Assembly (NCBI GenBank): GCA_016713275.1
Contig: JADJPL010000005.1
Span: 310,001 to 374,000, forward strand
Direction: 5' to 3'
Source: Haliscomenobacter sp.
GTDB lineage: Bacteria; Bacteroidota; Bacteroidia; Chitinophagales; Saprospiraceae
Length of the DNA stretch: 64,000 nt
Shown: in pieces, positions 50,245 to 59,412 of the stretch
Position numbering within the stretch: position 1 is the stretch's first letter
Layout of the letters: every line of letters begins with the position of its first letter
Notes under the pieces: generated by a model
What the model was told of the DNA's origin: nothing
Database searches by the model: none
The model's input: only the letters and a program-made list of their open reading frames with translations
Translations under genes and position numbers: made by a program

Positions 50245-53118
50245 TTACTTGCCCGAGAATAGCCCGAAATAAAAATACAAGGTCCTTCGCTTGGGGGTAT
50301 CGGAATGGTATATTTCGCTCTGCGGTCCCAAATCCTTGGTCTGGGTGTCCAGTCCGGTCGCCAGTTTGGTTCCGATGGGAGGAATCGCGTCCAGGAAAGA
50401 AATATCCCCGGGAGGCAGGGCCGGATGCGGAATTGGGCCGGAAAGGGCGTGAAAATCAAAAAGGCGCACAAAAAGGCCTTTGTCCGGACTGGCGACCAGC
50501 ATATTGCCTTCTGCCGTATTTAATTCCATCCAGGCAATATCGGAATAATAGCCTTTGAATTCGGGATAAGCCCAGGGAGCGCTGCCGGTCATCGTATTAT
50601 TATACAACGCTTCCCATACGCTGAGCGTCCCGCCCTGAGGGCGGTTTTTCCACACGCGGTAGGGACCATTGCCCAGCCATCGGGCCCCGATAACGTTCGA
50701 CTCCGGGCAATCAAAACTAACGCCGGGGAACGGGAATTCCCCAACCCCGCCGTATTCGTATTCCAATTTGAGCCATCCCGTTGGCTGCATCGTCCACTTC
50801 ACCCAGCGGAGCACGCCGTCGTACGTAACCTCCACGACATGGGAATCCCCGATGGGATAGTTCCGAATACTGGACAGGGTTCCATTTCCGGCAGTAAAAA
50901 CGGGGCCATTCTGGAAAAGAGGGTTCAGGCCCAGAGCGTATTCAACCCCTTTCAACAAACCGGTTTGCTTGTCAAAATGCGCCTTGATGGAGCTGGCGCT
51001 CAAAGCGACCGTCGTGTCGGTTTCCTCAGCTATAACTTGAGGCGCTGCCGGGGAACTGGAAAACAAATCCTGAACGATTTGCTCCTGATGGCCAATCATC
51101 CAGGTCCAGGTCCTGATTTCGTTCCCGTCCGGCCCGAAGGCGGTCAGCCTCAATCCTTCGTATGCCCGCCAATCGGCGGGCAAAGCCAGGGAAAACGTCC
51201 CTTTTGCTCCCGGTGCTGCGTCTGGCCCGTAAAAGGTAACCGTATGGGCAGCGCTGTAGCCAGCCTCCCGCTCCCAAGGCTTCCGAAACCGGACCCATTC
51301 TGCCCGGAAATGGCATTGATTCAGGTTGGTAAAATGGAACCGGTTCTCCACCTCCAGGCGTCCGGAAAAGGAGGCGGCAATCGAATCCAGGCGGATCACT
51401 ACAGGAGAGAAAATGTCTTTGATGGCGAAAAAGCTCCCTTCTTTTTCCCGGTGGGGCCCCAGGATTCCGTCTGGCGCGTTGACCCGATTAACGTCTACAT
51501 ACCCATTCAAGTCGGTGCGCACGATGCCCTCATCGAGTAAGGCCCCGATAAACCCGCCTCCCCACCGGGGCCATGCCCACATCAGCTCCCAGAAGTCCTG
51601 AAGCCCCGCGGCGGCGCCCCCATCGTCCTGCGCGTGCAGGAATTCCGTGGGGATGTAGATCAGCGAATCCGAAAGGATCTGTTTGACGCTATAGTATTTT
51701 TCATAGTGGTTTGTCTCAATGCCGTTAAACGCATTGCCAGGCCGGTGATGCGGATGGATGACTGGCCGCCGGGATGGGTCGTACAAAAGGAAGTCGTCGT
51801 CCAGTTCCTTATTCGTTCCGCCTTCATTTCCGTTACTCCAGAAGATAATGGACGGGTGGTTGACGTCGCGAACGACCATTTCCCGTACCAGTTTTTCCCC
51901 GGCTTCCGTATCGTAGGCATTCTGCCATCCCGCCAGTTCGTCCATGACGTACAAGCCCAGGGAGTCGCACAGTTGGAGAAACGATTTATCGGGAGGGTAA
52001 TGGGAGCACCGCACGGCGTTCATGTTCATCGCTTTGATGAGCTCCACGTCCTGGCGGTCGATCTCCCGGCTGAGGGTGCGGCCGGTTTCCGGCCAAAAGC
52101 AGTGGCGGTTCACGCCTTTGAACTTGATTTTCACGCCATTGATATAGACCCCATCGCCCCGGCGCACTTCGATGGTCCGAAATCCAAACGGCTCGGTTAA
52201 TTGGTGAATGACGTTGTTCCCCTTTTTTAGCTGGATCAAAGCCGAATACAAATGGGGCGTTTCCGCAGTCCAAAAGTGGACGCCGGGCGCCTCGCCTCGC
52301 AGAGTGATTTTCTCCGCTCCCGGTTCAAACCGGGCAGAGGTTTCGGCGATCCGCTTTCCCTGCGAATCCAGAATTTGAACGGAAACCGTTTTGGCGCCCT
52401 GTCCAACCTGAGCAAAGACGTCGATGGAAAACCGGCCATCCGCTCCAGCAGAAATAGCGGTCCGCGCCAGATGTTCTTTTGGATGCGCCACGAGGTAAAC
52501 CGGCCGAAAAATACCCCCGAAGATCCAGTAGTCGGCATACCGCTCCGCCTGATTGACGGAGGCATTTTCGGACATTTTGCTTACCGTCACCTCCAGCACG
52601 TTGGGCTGGCCGAATTGCAACAACCTGGACACCGGATACTGGAACCGGTAAAACGCCCCCTGGTGCTTTGGCCCTGCCGGTTGGCCGTTTACGTTCACCT
52701 CCGCATCCGTCATCACGCCCTCAAAAACCAGGTTGACCTCTTTGTCCTTCCACGATGGCGGAATGAAAAACGAATACCGGTACCTCCCTTGTTCATCCGC
52801 AAAACGAAACTTTTTCCCATAGGTCCGGTAATCCCTTCCATAATCGTAGTGGCCAAACCCCTGCTGCTCCCAGCAAGAAGGCGTGTTAATGGTGGTCCAA
52901 TACCCGCTCTTTCTTCCCGAAGTGCAATAGAAATCCCAGACGACCGGGTGGTCTTTATCCGTACCAGACAGATATAGCAACTCGCTTTCCGGGGCGCGCT
53001 GAGCGCCAACCGGCCTGGCCAAACCGCATATCAGGCAAAGATAGAGCCACCAGAAGCCGCCGAAAAAATGGGTAGGGGAAGAAAGGTGGGCAGCAGAAAG
53101 GGAACGATCAACGATCAT
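50245..53118 (-). CDS. GH2-family glycoside hydrolase, beta-galactosidase-like
   Basis: 957 residues. Signal anchor-like hydrophobic stretch about residues 19-38. Domains in order: sugar-binding (INTPSCWEQQGFGHYDY, VNGQPAGPKHQGAF), two immunoglobulin-like domains, TIM barrel with KGVNRHCFWPETGRTLS, the acid/base Glu432 in FWSNGNEGGTN and the nucleophile Glu492 in IPTEFLHAQDDGG, then a C-terminal domain. GH2 enzymes of this length are mostly beta-galactosidases; beta-glucuronidase is possible. First gene of the minus-strand set facing gntR. Intact. The promoter lies in the 212 bp to gntR and carries the bipartite element described separately. Confidence 0.9.
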   Translation of the reverse strand: MIVDRSLSAAHLSSPTHFFGGFWWLYLCLICGLARPVGAQRAPESELLYLSGTDKDHPVVWDFYCTSGRKSGYWTTINTPSCWEQQGFGHYDYGRDYRTYGKKFRFADEQGRYRYSFFIPPSWKDKEVNLVFEGVMTDAEVNVNGQPAGPKHQGAFYRFQYPVSRLLQFGQPNVLEVTVSKMSENASVNQAERYADYWIFGGIFRPVYLVAHPKEHLARTAISAGADGRFSIDVFAQVGQGAKTVSVQILDSQGKRIAETSARFEPGAEKITLRGEAPGVHFWTAETPHLYSALIQLKKGNNVIHQLTEPFGFRTIEVRRGDGVYINGVKIKFKGVNRHCFWPETGRTLSREIDRQDVELIKAMNMNAVRCSHYPPDKSFLQLCDSLGLYVMDELAGWQNAYDTEAGEKLVREMVVRDVNHPSIIFWSNGNEGGTNKELDDDFLLYDPSRRPVIHPHHRPGNAFNGIETNHYEKYYSVKQILSDSLIYIPTEFLHAQDDGGAAAGLQDFWELMWAWPRWGGGFIGALLDEGIVRTDLNGYVDVNRVNAPDGILGPHREKEGSFFAIKDIFSPVVIRLDSIAASFSGRLEVENRFHFTNLNQCHFRAEWVRFRKPWEREAGYSAAHTVTFYGPDAAPGAKGTFSLALPADWRAYEGLRLTAFGPDGNEIRTWTWMIGHQEQIVQDLFSSSPAAPQVIAEETDTTVALSASSIKAHFDKQTGLLKGVEYALGLNPLFQNGPVFTAGNGTLSSIRNYPIGDSHVVEVTYDGVLRWVKWTMQPTGWLKLEYEYGGVGEFPFPGVSFDCPESNVIGARWLGNGPYRVWKNRPQGGTLSVWEALYNNTMTGSAPWAYPEFKGYYSDIAWMELNTAEGNMLVASPDKGLFVRLFDFHALSGPIPHPALPPGDISFLDAIPPIGTKLATGLDTQTKDLGPQSEIYHSDTPKRRTLYFYFGLFSGK

Positions 53119-53185
53119 AAGTCCAAATTGTGCGTTCTCAGGAATCCATCAAAACTAGCAACCGAAACAGAAAAGACCGTACTGT

Positions 53186-53232
53186 ACTATCCTGAACCAG
53201 ACGGGCTATGTCTTTTCGTTCTGTTCTGTTCT
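53186..53232 (-). promoter_or_regulatory. Bipartite operator-like element upstream of the GH2-sulfatase-GH51 set
   Basis: Read on the minus strand toward the GH2 gene, AGAACAGAACAGAACG (53217-53232) is followed after 22 bases by CAGGATAGT (53186-53194), 67 bases before the GH2 start. The same two blocks with 16-base spacing occur at 54392-54434 before susC3. On the plus strand the first block is a perfect-looking GTTCT repeat (TTCTG TTCTG TTCTA TTCTG, 53219-53238). A second direct repeat, AAAAGGAATGAA, occurs at 53240-53251 and 53270-53281 nearer gntR. The regulator is probably the adjacent GntR-type protein; inference. Confidence 0.55.
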
Positions 53233-53330
53233 ATTCTGAAAAAGGAATGAAATAAGTGAATTCGGGAATAAAAGGAATGAAGGAAAGAACCTAATTTGCT
53301 GGTAGAATATGAATTGATCGTCTCAAGACC

Positions 53331-54350
53331 ATGAGTTACCGGATCCTCCTGAACGAACATTCCTCCACGCCTAAATACCAGCAGATCGCCCAGTCGGTCG
53401 TTGCCGGAATCAAGGAAGGCGAGCTCCATCCGGGCGACCAGCTTCCTTCGGTCAACAGCCTGATCGTCAAGCATGGCATTTCCAGGGATACGGTTGTCAA
53501 GGGGTACGACCTGCTCAAAGAACAGGGCGTGATCGAATCGGTGCCAGGTAAAGGCTATTTTGTGCCAAATCCCCTGGAAGGAAACGAATTAAGAATCTTT
53601 TTGGCGTTCAACAAGCTGAGTCAGCACAAAAAAACGATTTACGACGCGTTCGTAGAAACGATTGGCAATCAGGGCGCCATCGATTTCCATGTCTACCGCA
53701 ACGATTTCAAGCTGCTCAAAAAGCAGCTTGAATCGCATCCGTTCGACCAATACTCCCATTTCGTGCTGATTCCCCATTTCCTGGAAGGGGAAAAGGAAGC
53801 CAGAGAATGGATCAATCAGCTCCCCAAGCGGAAACTCATTTTATTGGATAAAAAAATGGAGGGGATACACGGCCCCTACGCGTCGGTGTACCAGGAATTT
53901 GAAGAAGATATTTACCACGCGTTGGCAGAAGCCCTGCCCCTGCTAAAAAAGTACCGCAGCATGACCCTGCTTTTTCCCGAAAAAAGCTACCACCCCAAAG
54001 AAATTGCACAGGGGTTTGAACGGTTCTGCCAAAAGTTCGGATTCCACTACGACTTGGCCCCCAACACCCAGGCCGCCGCCATCCGGAAAGGGAACGCCTA
54101 TATAAGTCTGACCGAAGAGGACCTGGTGGGATTAATCCGGGGTTTAAAAGCAAATGGATGGAGAGCGGGAAAAGACATTGGCCTTCTTTCCTACAACGAT
54201 ACCCCTGTAAAAGACGTTCTCCTCGATGGCATCACTGTGATTTCAACCGCTTTTGAACACCTTGGCAGGCAGGCGGCCCGTTTCGTTTTGGATAACCGCC
54301 GGGCCCACATCGCCAATCCTTTCCGCCTGATCGTCCGGAAATCGCTTTAA
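53331..54350 (+). CDS. GntR-family transcription regulator with LacI-type ligand domain
   Basis: 339 residues. The N-terminal winged helix-turn-helix is GntR-type: STPKYQQIAQSVVAGIKEGEL, PGDQLPSVNSLIVKHGISRDTV, GKGYFVPNP. From about residue 80 the chain is a periplasmic-binding-like fold (RIFLAFNKLSQHKKTIYDAFVE, LVGLIRGLKANGWRAGKDIGLLSYNDTP, VISTAFEHLGRQAARF) that would bind a sugar as effector. This class (GntR head with LacI-type body) is often a local controller of sugar operons. It is divergent from the GH2 set and precedes susC3, with similar DNA elements on both sides, so it likely controls both. Confidence 0.88.
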   Translation: MSYRILLNEHSSTPKYQQIAQSVVAGIKEGELHPGDQLPSVNSLIVKHGISRDTVVKGYDLLKEQGVIESVPGKGYFVPNPLEGNELRIFLAFNKLSQHKKTIYDAFVETIGNQGAIDFHVYRNDFKLLKKQLESHPFDQYSHFVLIPHFLEGEKEAREWINQLPKRKLILLDKKMEGIHGPYASVYQEFEEDIYHALAEALPLLKKYRSMTLLFPEKSYHPKEIAQGFERFCQKFGFHYDLAPNTQAAAIRKGNAYISLTEEDLVGLIRGLKANGWRAGKDIGLLSYNDTPVKDVLLDGITVISTAFEHLGRQAARFVLDNRRAHIANPFRLIVRKSL

Positions 54351-54391
54351 CCCTCGGCGTCCCCAATCCGTTGCCTCCGGCCTTTCCAATT

Positions 54392-54434
54392 GCAGAACAG
54401 CACAGAACGGTTTTTGCCTTGCATACAGGATAGT
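54392..54434 (+). promoter_or_regulatory. Bipartite operator-like element upstream of susC3
   Basis: GCAGAACAGCACAGAACG at 54392-54409 is followed by a 16-base spacer and CAGGATAGT at 54426-54434, then a second ATAGT shortly after. It lies between the gntR stop and susC3 start, about 195 bases before the latter. Block 1 matches the element before the GH2 gene at 13 of 15 or so positions and block 2 is identical, in the same orientation relative to the gene it precedes. Confidence 0.55.
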
Positions 54435-54628
54435 GCGAGATAGTTGCCTGCCCCCATCCGCCTACATTTGGGGAAAAACAAAATTCGGGTTTACCCCCCA
54501 GGCGCCAAATCATTGGAATTGGCAAGGCAGCCTGCGAAAACAGAAATGCTAATTGTCTGTACTGCTTTACACTTCATCATGTGATCTTTTTGGAACGTAT
54601 TTCTCCATTGACTAACCAAATTGAGTTT

Positions 54629-57600
54629 ATGAAAGCTTATCTCAACATCTTGTTCAGGCCCAAATTATGCCTGGCTCTGAGTATGCTCCTGCTCGCCCTG
54701 CAAATCGGATGGGGCCAGCGCACGATCACCGGGACGATTCTCGACGAAGAAAACGATGAGCCCTTGATCGGCGCCAATATTCTGGTACCCGGAACGACGA
54801 TCGGAACAGTGACGGATCTCGACGGGCGCTTCCTCCTCGAGGTTCCTACAGATGCCAAAACCCTGACGGTTTCCTACACCGGATACACCACCAAGGAAGT
54901 ATCCATTGAGGGCCTGAGCGTGATTACCGTTAAGCTTGGTTCAGGCGCGATCCTGGACGAGGTGGTTGTCGTCGGCTATGGCACCCAGAAAAAAGGCGAC
55001 ATCACCAGCGCCGTGGCCAAATTCGACGCGGCCAAACTGGAAGAACGGCCCGTTACCCGGGTCGACCAAGCCCTGGTTGGCCAGATGGCCGGGGTACGGG
55101 TACAACAAACCAGCGGCCTTCCGGGCGCTGGCTTCCGCATTCAGGTACGCGGCACCGGGTCGATTACCGCAAATAACCAGCCCTTGTATGTGATCGATGG
55201 ATTCCCGCTGGAAGTGGCCGAACAAAGTTCGAGCGGGAGCTACGGCTCTGGAAACCCGCTGGACAACATGAACCCAAACGACATCGCCTCCATCGAGGTG
55301 CTTAAAGACGCCGCTGCCGCCGCTATTTACGGCTCCAGAGCGTCCAACGGCGTGGTGTTGATTACCACGAAGAAAGGCCGCTCCGGCAAAGCCCGAATCA
55401 ACCTGAACACCAGCTACGGCTTCTAGGAAACAGCAAAAAAACTGGATATTCTCCATGCAGAATACTGGATTGACCGCGCTTCCGAAATGATCGACAACGC
55501 CTGGGTCGCTTCCAGCACCGGCCGGACCAAAGACCAAACTTCCGCTCAGCGCCTCGCGATCTTGGCAAACAAATTCAATGCAGCCTTAATCAAGGACGAC
55601 CGCTGGTTCCAGCCCGGCCACCCCGGCCTGGTGTATATCGACTGGCAGGATGCGTTTTTCCGCCAGGGCGCCGTACAGAACTACAACCTTTCCGCTTCCG
55701 GAGGCAATGACTACGTCAACTACTTTATTTCCGGCGACTACAAAGACCAGGAAGGCGTAGCCATCGGCGTCGGGTTCAAGCAATATTCCGCCCGGGCCAA
55801 TGTGGAGGTCAATGCCAGCAACAAACTCAAGCTGGGGATTAACGTCAATCCCTCTTATTCCGTTACCACCGACCCCGGCGTAGAGGGAAAAGACCAGCTC
55901 ACGCATATCGTGGTCGGCATGGTACCGGTATCTGAAGACACGGTAGGTATCGACGTAAACACCGGCACGGACGTCATCTACCGCTGGGGGAACTCCCGCG
56001 TCAGCCCCATCCGTGTGGCTGAAAACGCCATTGGCGAACGCAGAATTTTCCGTACCCTCAGCACGATGTTCGCGCAGTACAACCTCATCAAAGGGTTGGA
56101 CTTCCGCACGAGTTTCAATCTCGATAATGCGGACATGAACAGCAAAAACTACGTACCGGCATGGGTCACCTCCAACCGAACCACTTCTGGTAGCGCCAGC
56201 GGCTACCGCCGGCAAACGTTTGTCAACGAGAACACCCTGACCTTTGCCCGCAACTTCGCCGGCAAGCACGACGTGTCCGCCATCGTCGGTACGTCCTACA
56301 ATACCACCAAATACGATTCCTGGGTCATGCGCGCTGCCAGCTTCAACTCGGTGGTGATCACTACCCTGAACGCAGCAGCCATCAACGCGGCCGGCACCAA
56401 TACCCGGTAAACCAAAAACACCCTGATCTCCTATTTCAGCCGGGTGCAGTACAACTTCAATAACCTCTACCTGCTGTCGGCATCGATCCGCCGCGACGGC
56501 TCCTCCCGGTTTGGTCCCGACACCAAATGGGGCGTATTCCCTTCCGTTTCTGCCGGATGGCGTATTTCCGAAGAAAACTTCATGAAGGAAATCGGCTTTA
56601 TCAGCAGCATGAAACTGCGCGGCAGCTGGGGGATTTCCGGCAACAACGGGATCGGCGACTTCTCCCACGTGTCGTTGCTCGGATTTGACAATTATTCCTT
56701 CGGCGGCGCTGCGTCCCCGGGGCAGGTTCCCACCAACTTCGCCAACAGCGGCCTCAGCTGGGAAGAATCCGAAACCCTCAACTTCGGGTTGGACCTCGGG
56801 TTGCTCGACAACCGGATCTATGCTTCCTTTGACGTCTATACCAAGCGGAATACCGATTTGTTGCTGAATATTCCCGTTCCTACAGCCATCGGATTTACCA
56901 CGGCGTTGACCAACATCGGCGAAGTGCTCAACAAAGGCTGGGAAGTGGAATTAAACACCCGCAACCTGACCGGCAAGTTCACCTGGACCACCAACATCAA
57001 CTTCAGCCACAACGCCAATGAAGTCGTCCAGCTCGGCCCGGAAAACACGCCCATCCTCGGCGGCGATTGGGACATCCCGCATAATATCCTCAAAGTGGGC
57101 GAGCCCATGTACAGCATCTACGTCGTACAAATGGCCGGTATCCTTTCCAAGGCGGATATCGACGGCGGCGCTGCCCGCTATGGCAACCAACAGGAAGGCG
57201 ATCCCAAATACCTCGATGCCAACGGCGATGGCGTGATCACTGCCGACGACCGCATCTTATCCGGCCATCCCAACCCCGATTTTATCTGGGGGTCACCAAC
57301 AGCTTCTCGTTCAAGGGGTTTGACCTGAGCTTCCTCATGCAGGGGCAATGGGGCGGCGTGATCTACTCGACCTTTGGCCGCGCCATGGACCGCACCGGAC
57401 AGGGATATGTCGACAATACCCTTGGCCTGCACCGCGACCGCTGGCGTTCTGCCGACAATCCGGGCGCCGGGTTGAGAGGAAAAGCCACCTCCAGTTTTGG
57501 CCGGATCAAGAATACCGACTGGCTCTATCCAAACGATTATTGGAGAATACGCAATATTACCCTGGGGTATAACCTGGGCGGCGCCCTGAAAACCAAGCTT

Positions 57601-57759
57601 CTGAGCAGCGCGCGCATCTACGCCACTGCGGAAAACTGGTTTGGCGGCGATAAATACACCGGAGGGTTTAACCCGGAAGCCGTGAACAATGCCGGCGACG
57701 ATTACGGCGCCTTCCCATTGTCCAAGTCGATCATCTTTGGTCTGAACCTCTCCTTCTGA
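54629..57759 (+). CDS. SusC-family TonB-dependent transporter (SusC3), two in-frame stops and one frameshift
   Basis: About 1043 residues from ATG 54629. Signal peptide (LCLALSMLLLALQIGWGQ), CarboxypepD-like domain (ITGTILDEENDEPLIGANI), plug (VVVGYGTQKKGDITSAV, VRGTGSITANNQPLYVIDGF, VLKDAAAAAIYGSRASNGV) and barrel ending IIFGLNLSF. Stop codons TAG (55424-55426) and TAA (56408-56410) interrupt the frame in conserved barrel sequence (NTSYGF, then ETAKKLDILHAEYW; NTR, then TKNTLISYF). A base is missing at the G5 57288-57292. Both stops fit a C to T change from a Gln codon. No STN domain. It imports the glycan of the GntR-linked set. Confidence 0.85.
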
Positions 57760-57779
57760 TCCTTTAAATCATTGAAGAA

Positions 57780-59299
57780 ATGAAAAAAGTACTCTTTTTA
57801 ATAATTGCCTCCTTCTTCGTTCTGAACGCTTGCGAGGATGATCTGGACCTGACGCCGATCTCCGATCCGGGCAGCAACGGGTTTTACCTGACGCAGAGCG
57901 ATTTTACCCAGGCCCTGAGCGGCGCCTATGCTGCCTTTGGCGTGCAAAACAACGTCGATTACCCGAGTTTTTACGTCGTGATGAACGAATCCAGATCGGA
58001 TAATATCTATTCCCCCGGCGTATCCGGCGTGCGGGATTGGAACAACGTCAACAACCTGTTAAACACCCTGTCCACCCTGGGAACCATCCGCCTGCTCTGG
58101 AATACGACGTTCAACGCCATCATGCGCGCCAATACCGTGCTGGATCAGCTCGAAAAAAACCCGGGCGCCTTTACCGACGCTTCTTTACGTACCCGCTACG
58201 AAGCGGAGGCGCGCTTCCTGCGGGCTTACTTCTACTTCGATCTCGTGAAATGGTTTGGGAAAGTCCCGATTTTTACCAAGTCGGTTTCCCCCACCGAAGC
58301 CCTTTCGATCGGTCGCAGTTCGGTTTCCGAAGTGTACGATCTGATTATTTCCGACCTGGATTTTGCCGCCAAAAACCTGCCGGATAGCTATGGTTCTACC
58401 GACAGAGGGAGAGCCACTGCCTTTGCCGCCAAAGGAATTCTGGCTCGGGTCTATCTCATGCGCTCGGGGCCCAAACTGCACCCGGACGGGCCTTGCCTGG
58501 CTTCCAACGAGTATGCCAAAGCGCTGACCCTGCTCAACGAAATCATCAGCAGCAACAAGTTCTCTTTGTTGCCCAGCTACGCCAAAGTGTTCGACTACGA
58601 CAGTGAGAACAATGCGGAAATCGTTTGGGATCTGCAGTACATCACTGGCGGCAAAGGCGCCGGCGCTTACTTCCCCACCGAGTACTACGACGAAGCATGG
58701 GGCCGCGCCAACCTGACCTTCGCCGGCGGGAAACCCGGGCGACGGGCCAAAGCGGATCTCCAATGAATTCCTGGCGTCTTACGATTCCACCGACCTCCGC
58801 TTAGAGCCCACCTTCCAGTTGGACTACAAGGATGCCGCCGGAAATACCGTAGACGCTCAGTTCTACGACAAGTTCATGAATAAAGCAAAGGCAGGCGCCG
58901 ATCGCTTTGACTGGGCTATCAACTACCCCGTTCTGCGCTATGCGGACATCCTGATGATGAAAGCGGAATGTATCCTGCAAGGGGGCATCCGGAACGCAAA
59001 CCGAAGTGGACGGGATCGTCAACTCCATTCGCGCCCGGGCAGGCCTTAAGCCGGTCTCCAGCGTCAACCTGAATATGTTGCTGGATGAGCGCCGCAAAGA
59101 GTTCGCCGGGGAAAACCTCCGATGGGAAGACCTGGTCCGCACCGGCAAAGTGGTGGAAGTGATAAATGCCTGGAGAGCTAAGGAAGATACCGGCAACAAA
59201 GTTCAGCCGATGAAGAACGAATTCATCATTTATCCGATTCCCCAGGATCAGCTCGATGTGAAAAAAGGCTTGTATACGCAAAATCCTGGCTACTTGTAG
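57780..59299 (+). CDS. SusD-family glycan-binding lipoprotein (SusD3), two frameshifts
   Basis: About 505 residues after repair. Lipobox LNAC (15-18) followed by EDDLDL, the surface-export signal. SusD marks: AEARFLRAYFYFDLVKWFGKVPIF, AAKGILARVYLM, YPVLRYADILMMKAECI, LLDERRKEFAGENLRWEDLVRTGK and final YTQNPGYL. Two extra bases break the frame: one at about 58735-58740 (GGGC) and one in the G5 at 58981-58985. It follows susC3 by 20 bp. The lesions here are insertions, unlike most others. Captures oligosaccharide for SusC3. Confidence 0.9.
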
Positions 59300-59325
59300 A
59301 CCGGATTTATCGCTTACCTTGACGG

Positions 59326-59381
59326 GCGTGTTGGTAAAAGTGGCCGCTTAGGCGCTTTACCAGCACGCTCCGGCATTTTTT
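59326..59381 (+). terminator. Hairpin after susD3, possible attenuator or terminator
   Basis: GCGTGTTGGTAAA (59326-59338) pairs with TTTACCAGCACGC (59356-59368), with one G-T pair and a 17-base loop. A T6 run begins seven bases after the stem (59376-59381). It falls in the 113-bp gap between susD3 and the GH31 gene. This placement is common in SusC/D operons, where it lets the binding proteins be made in excess over enzymes; the strength here is moderate. Confidence 0.55.
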
Positions 59382-59412
59382 CCAATTCCCGGTCCCCCTT
59401 CAATTCACGGTT

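Noticed and set aside
27503..56410. Recoding of TAA/TAG as glutamine (alternative genetic code)
   Set aside because: Normal genes here end at TAA or TAG with nothing similar beyond (groES, groEL, secG, mvaB), so there is no general reassignment; errors in three codons are simpler.
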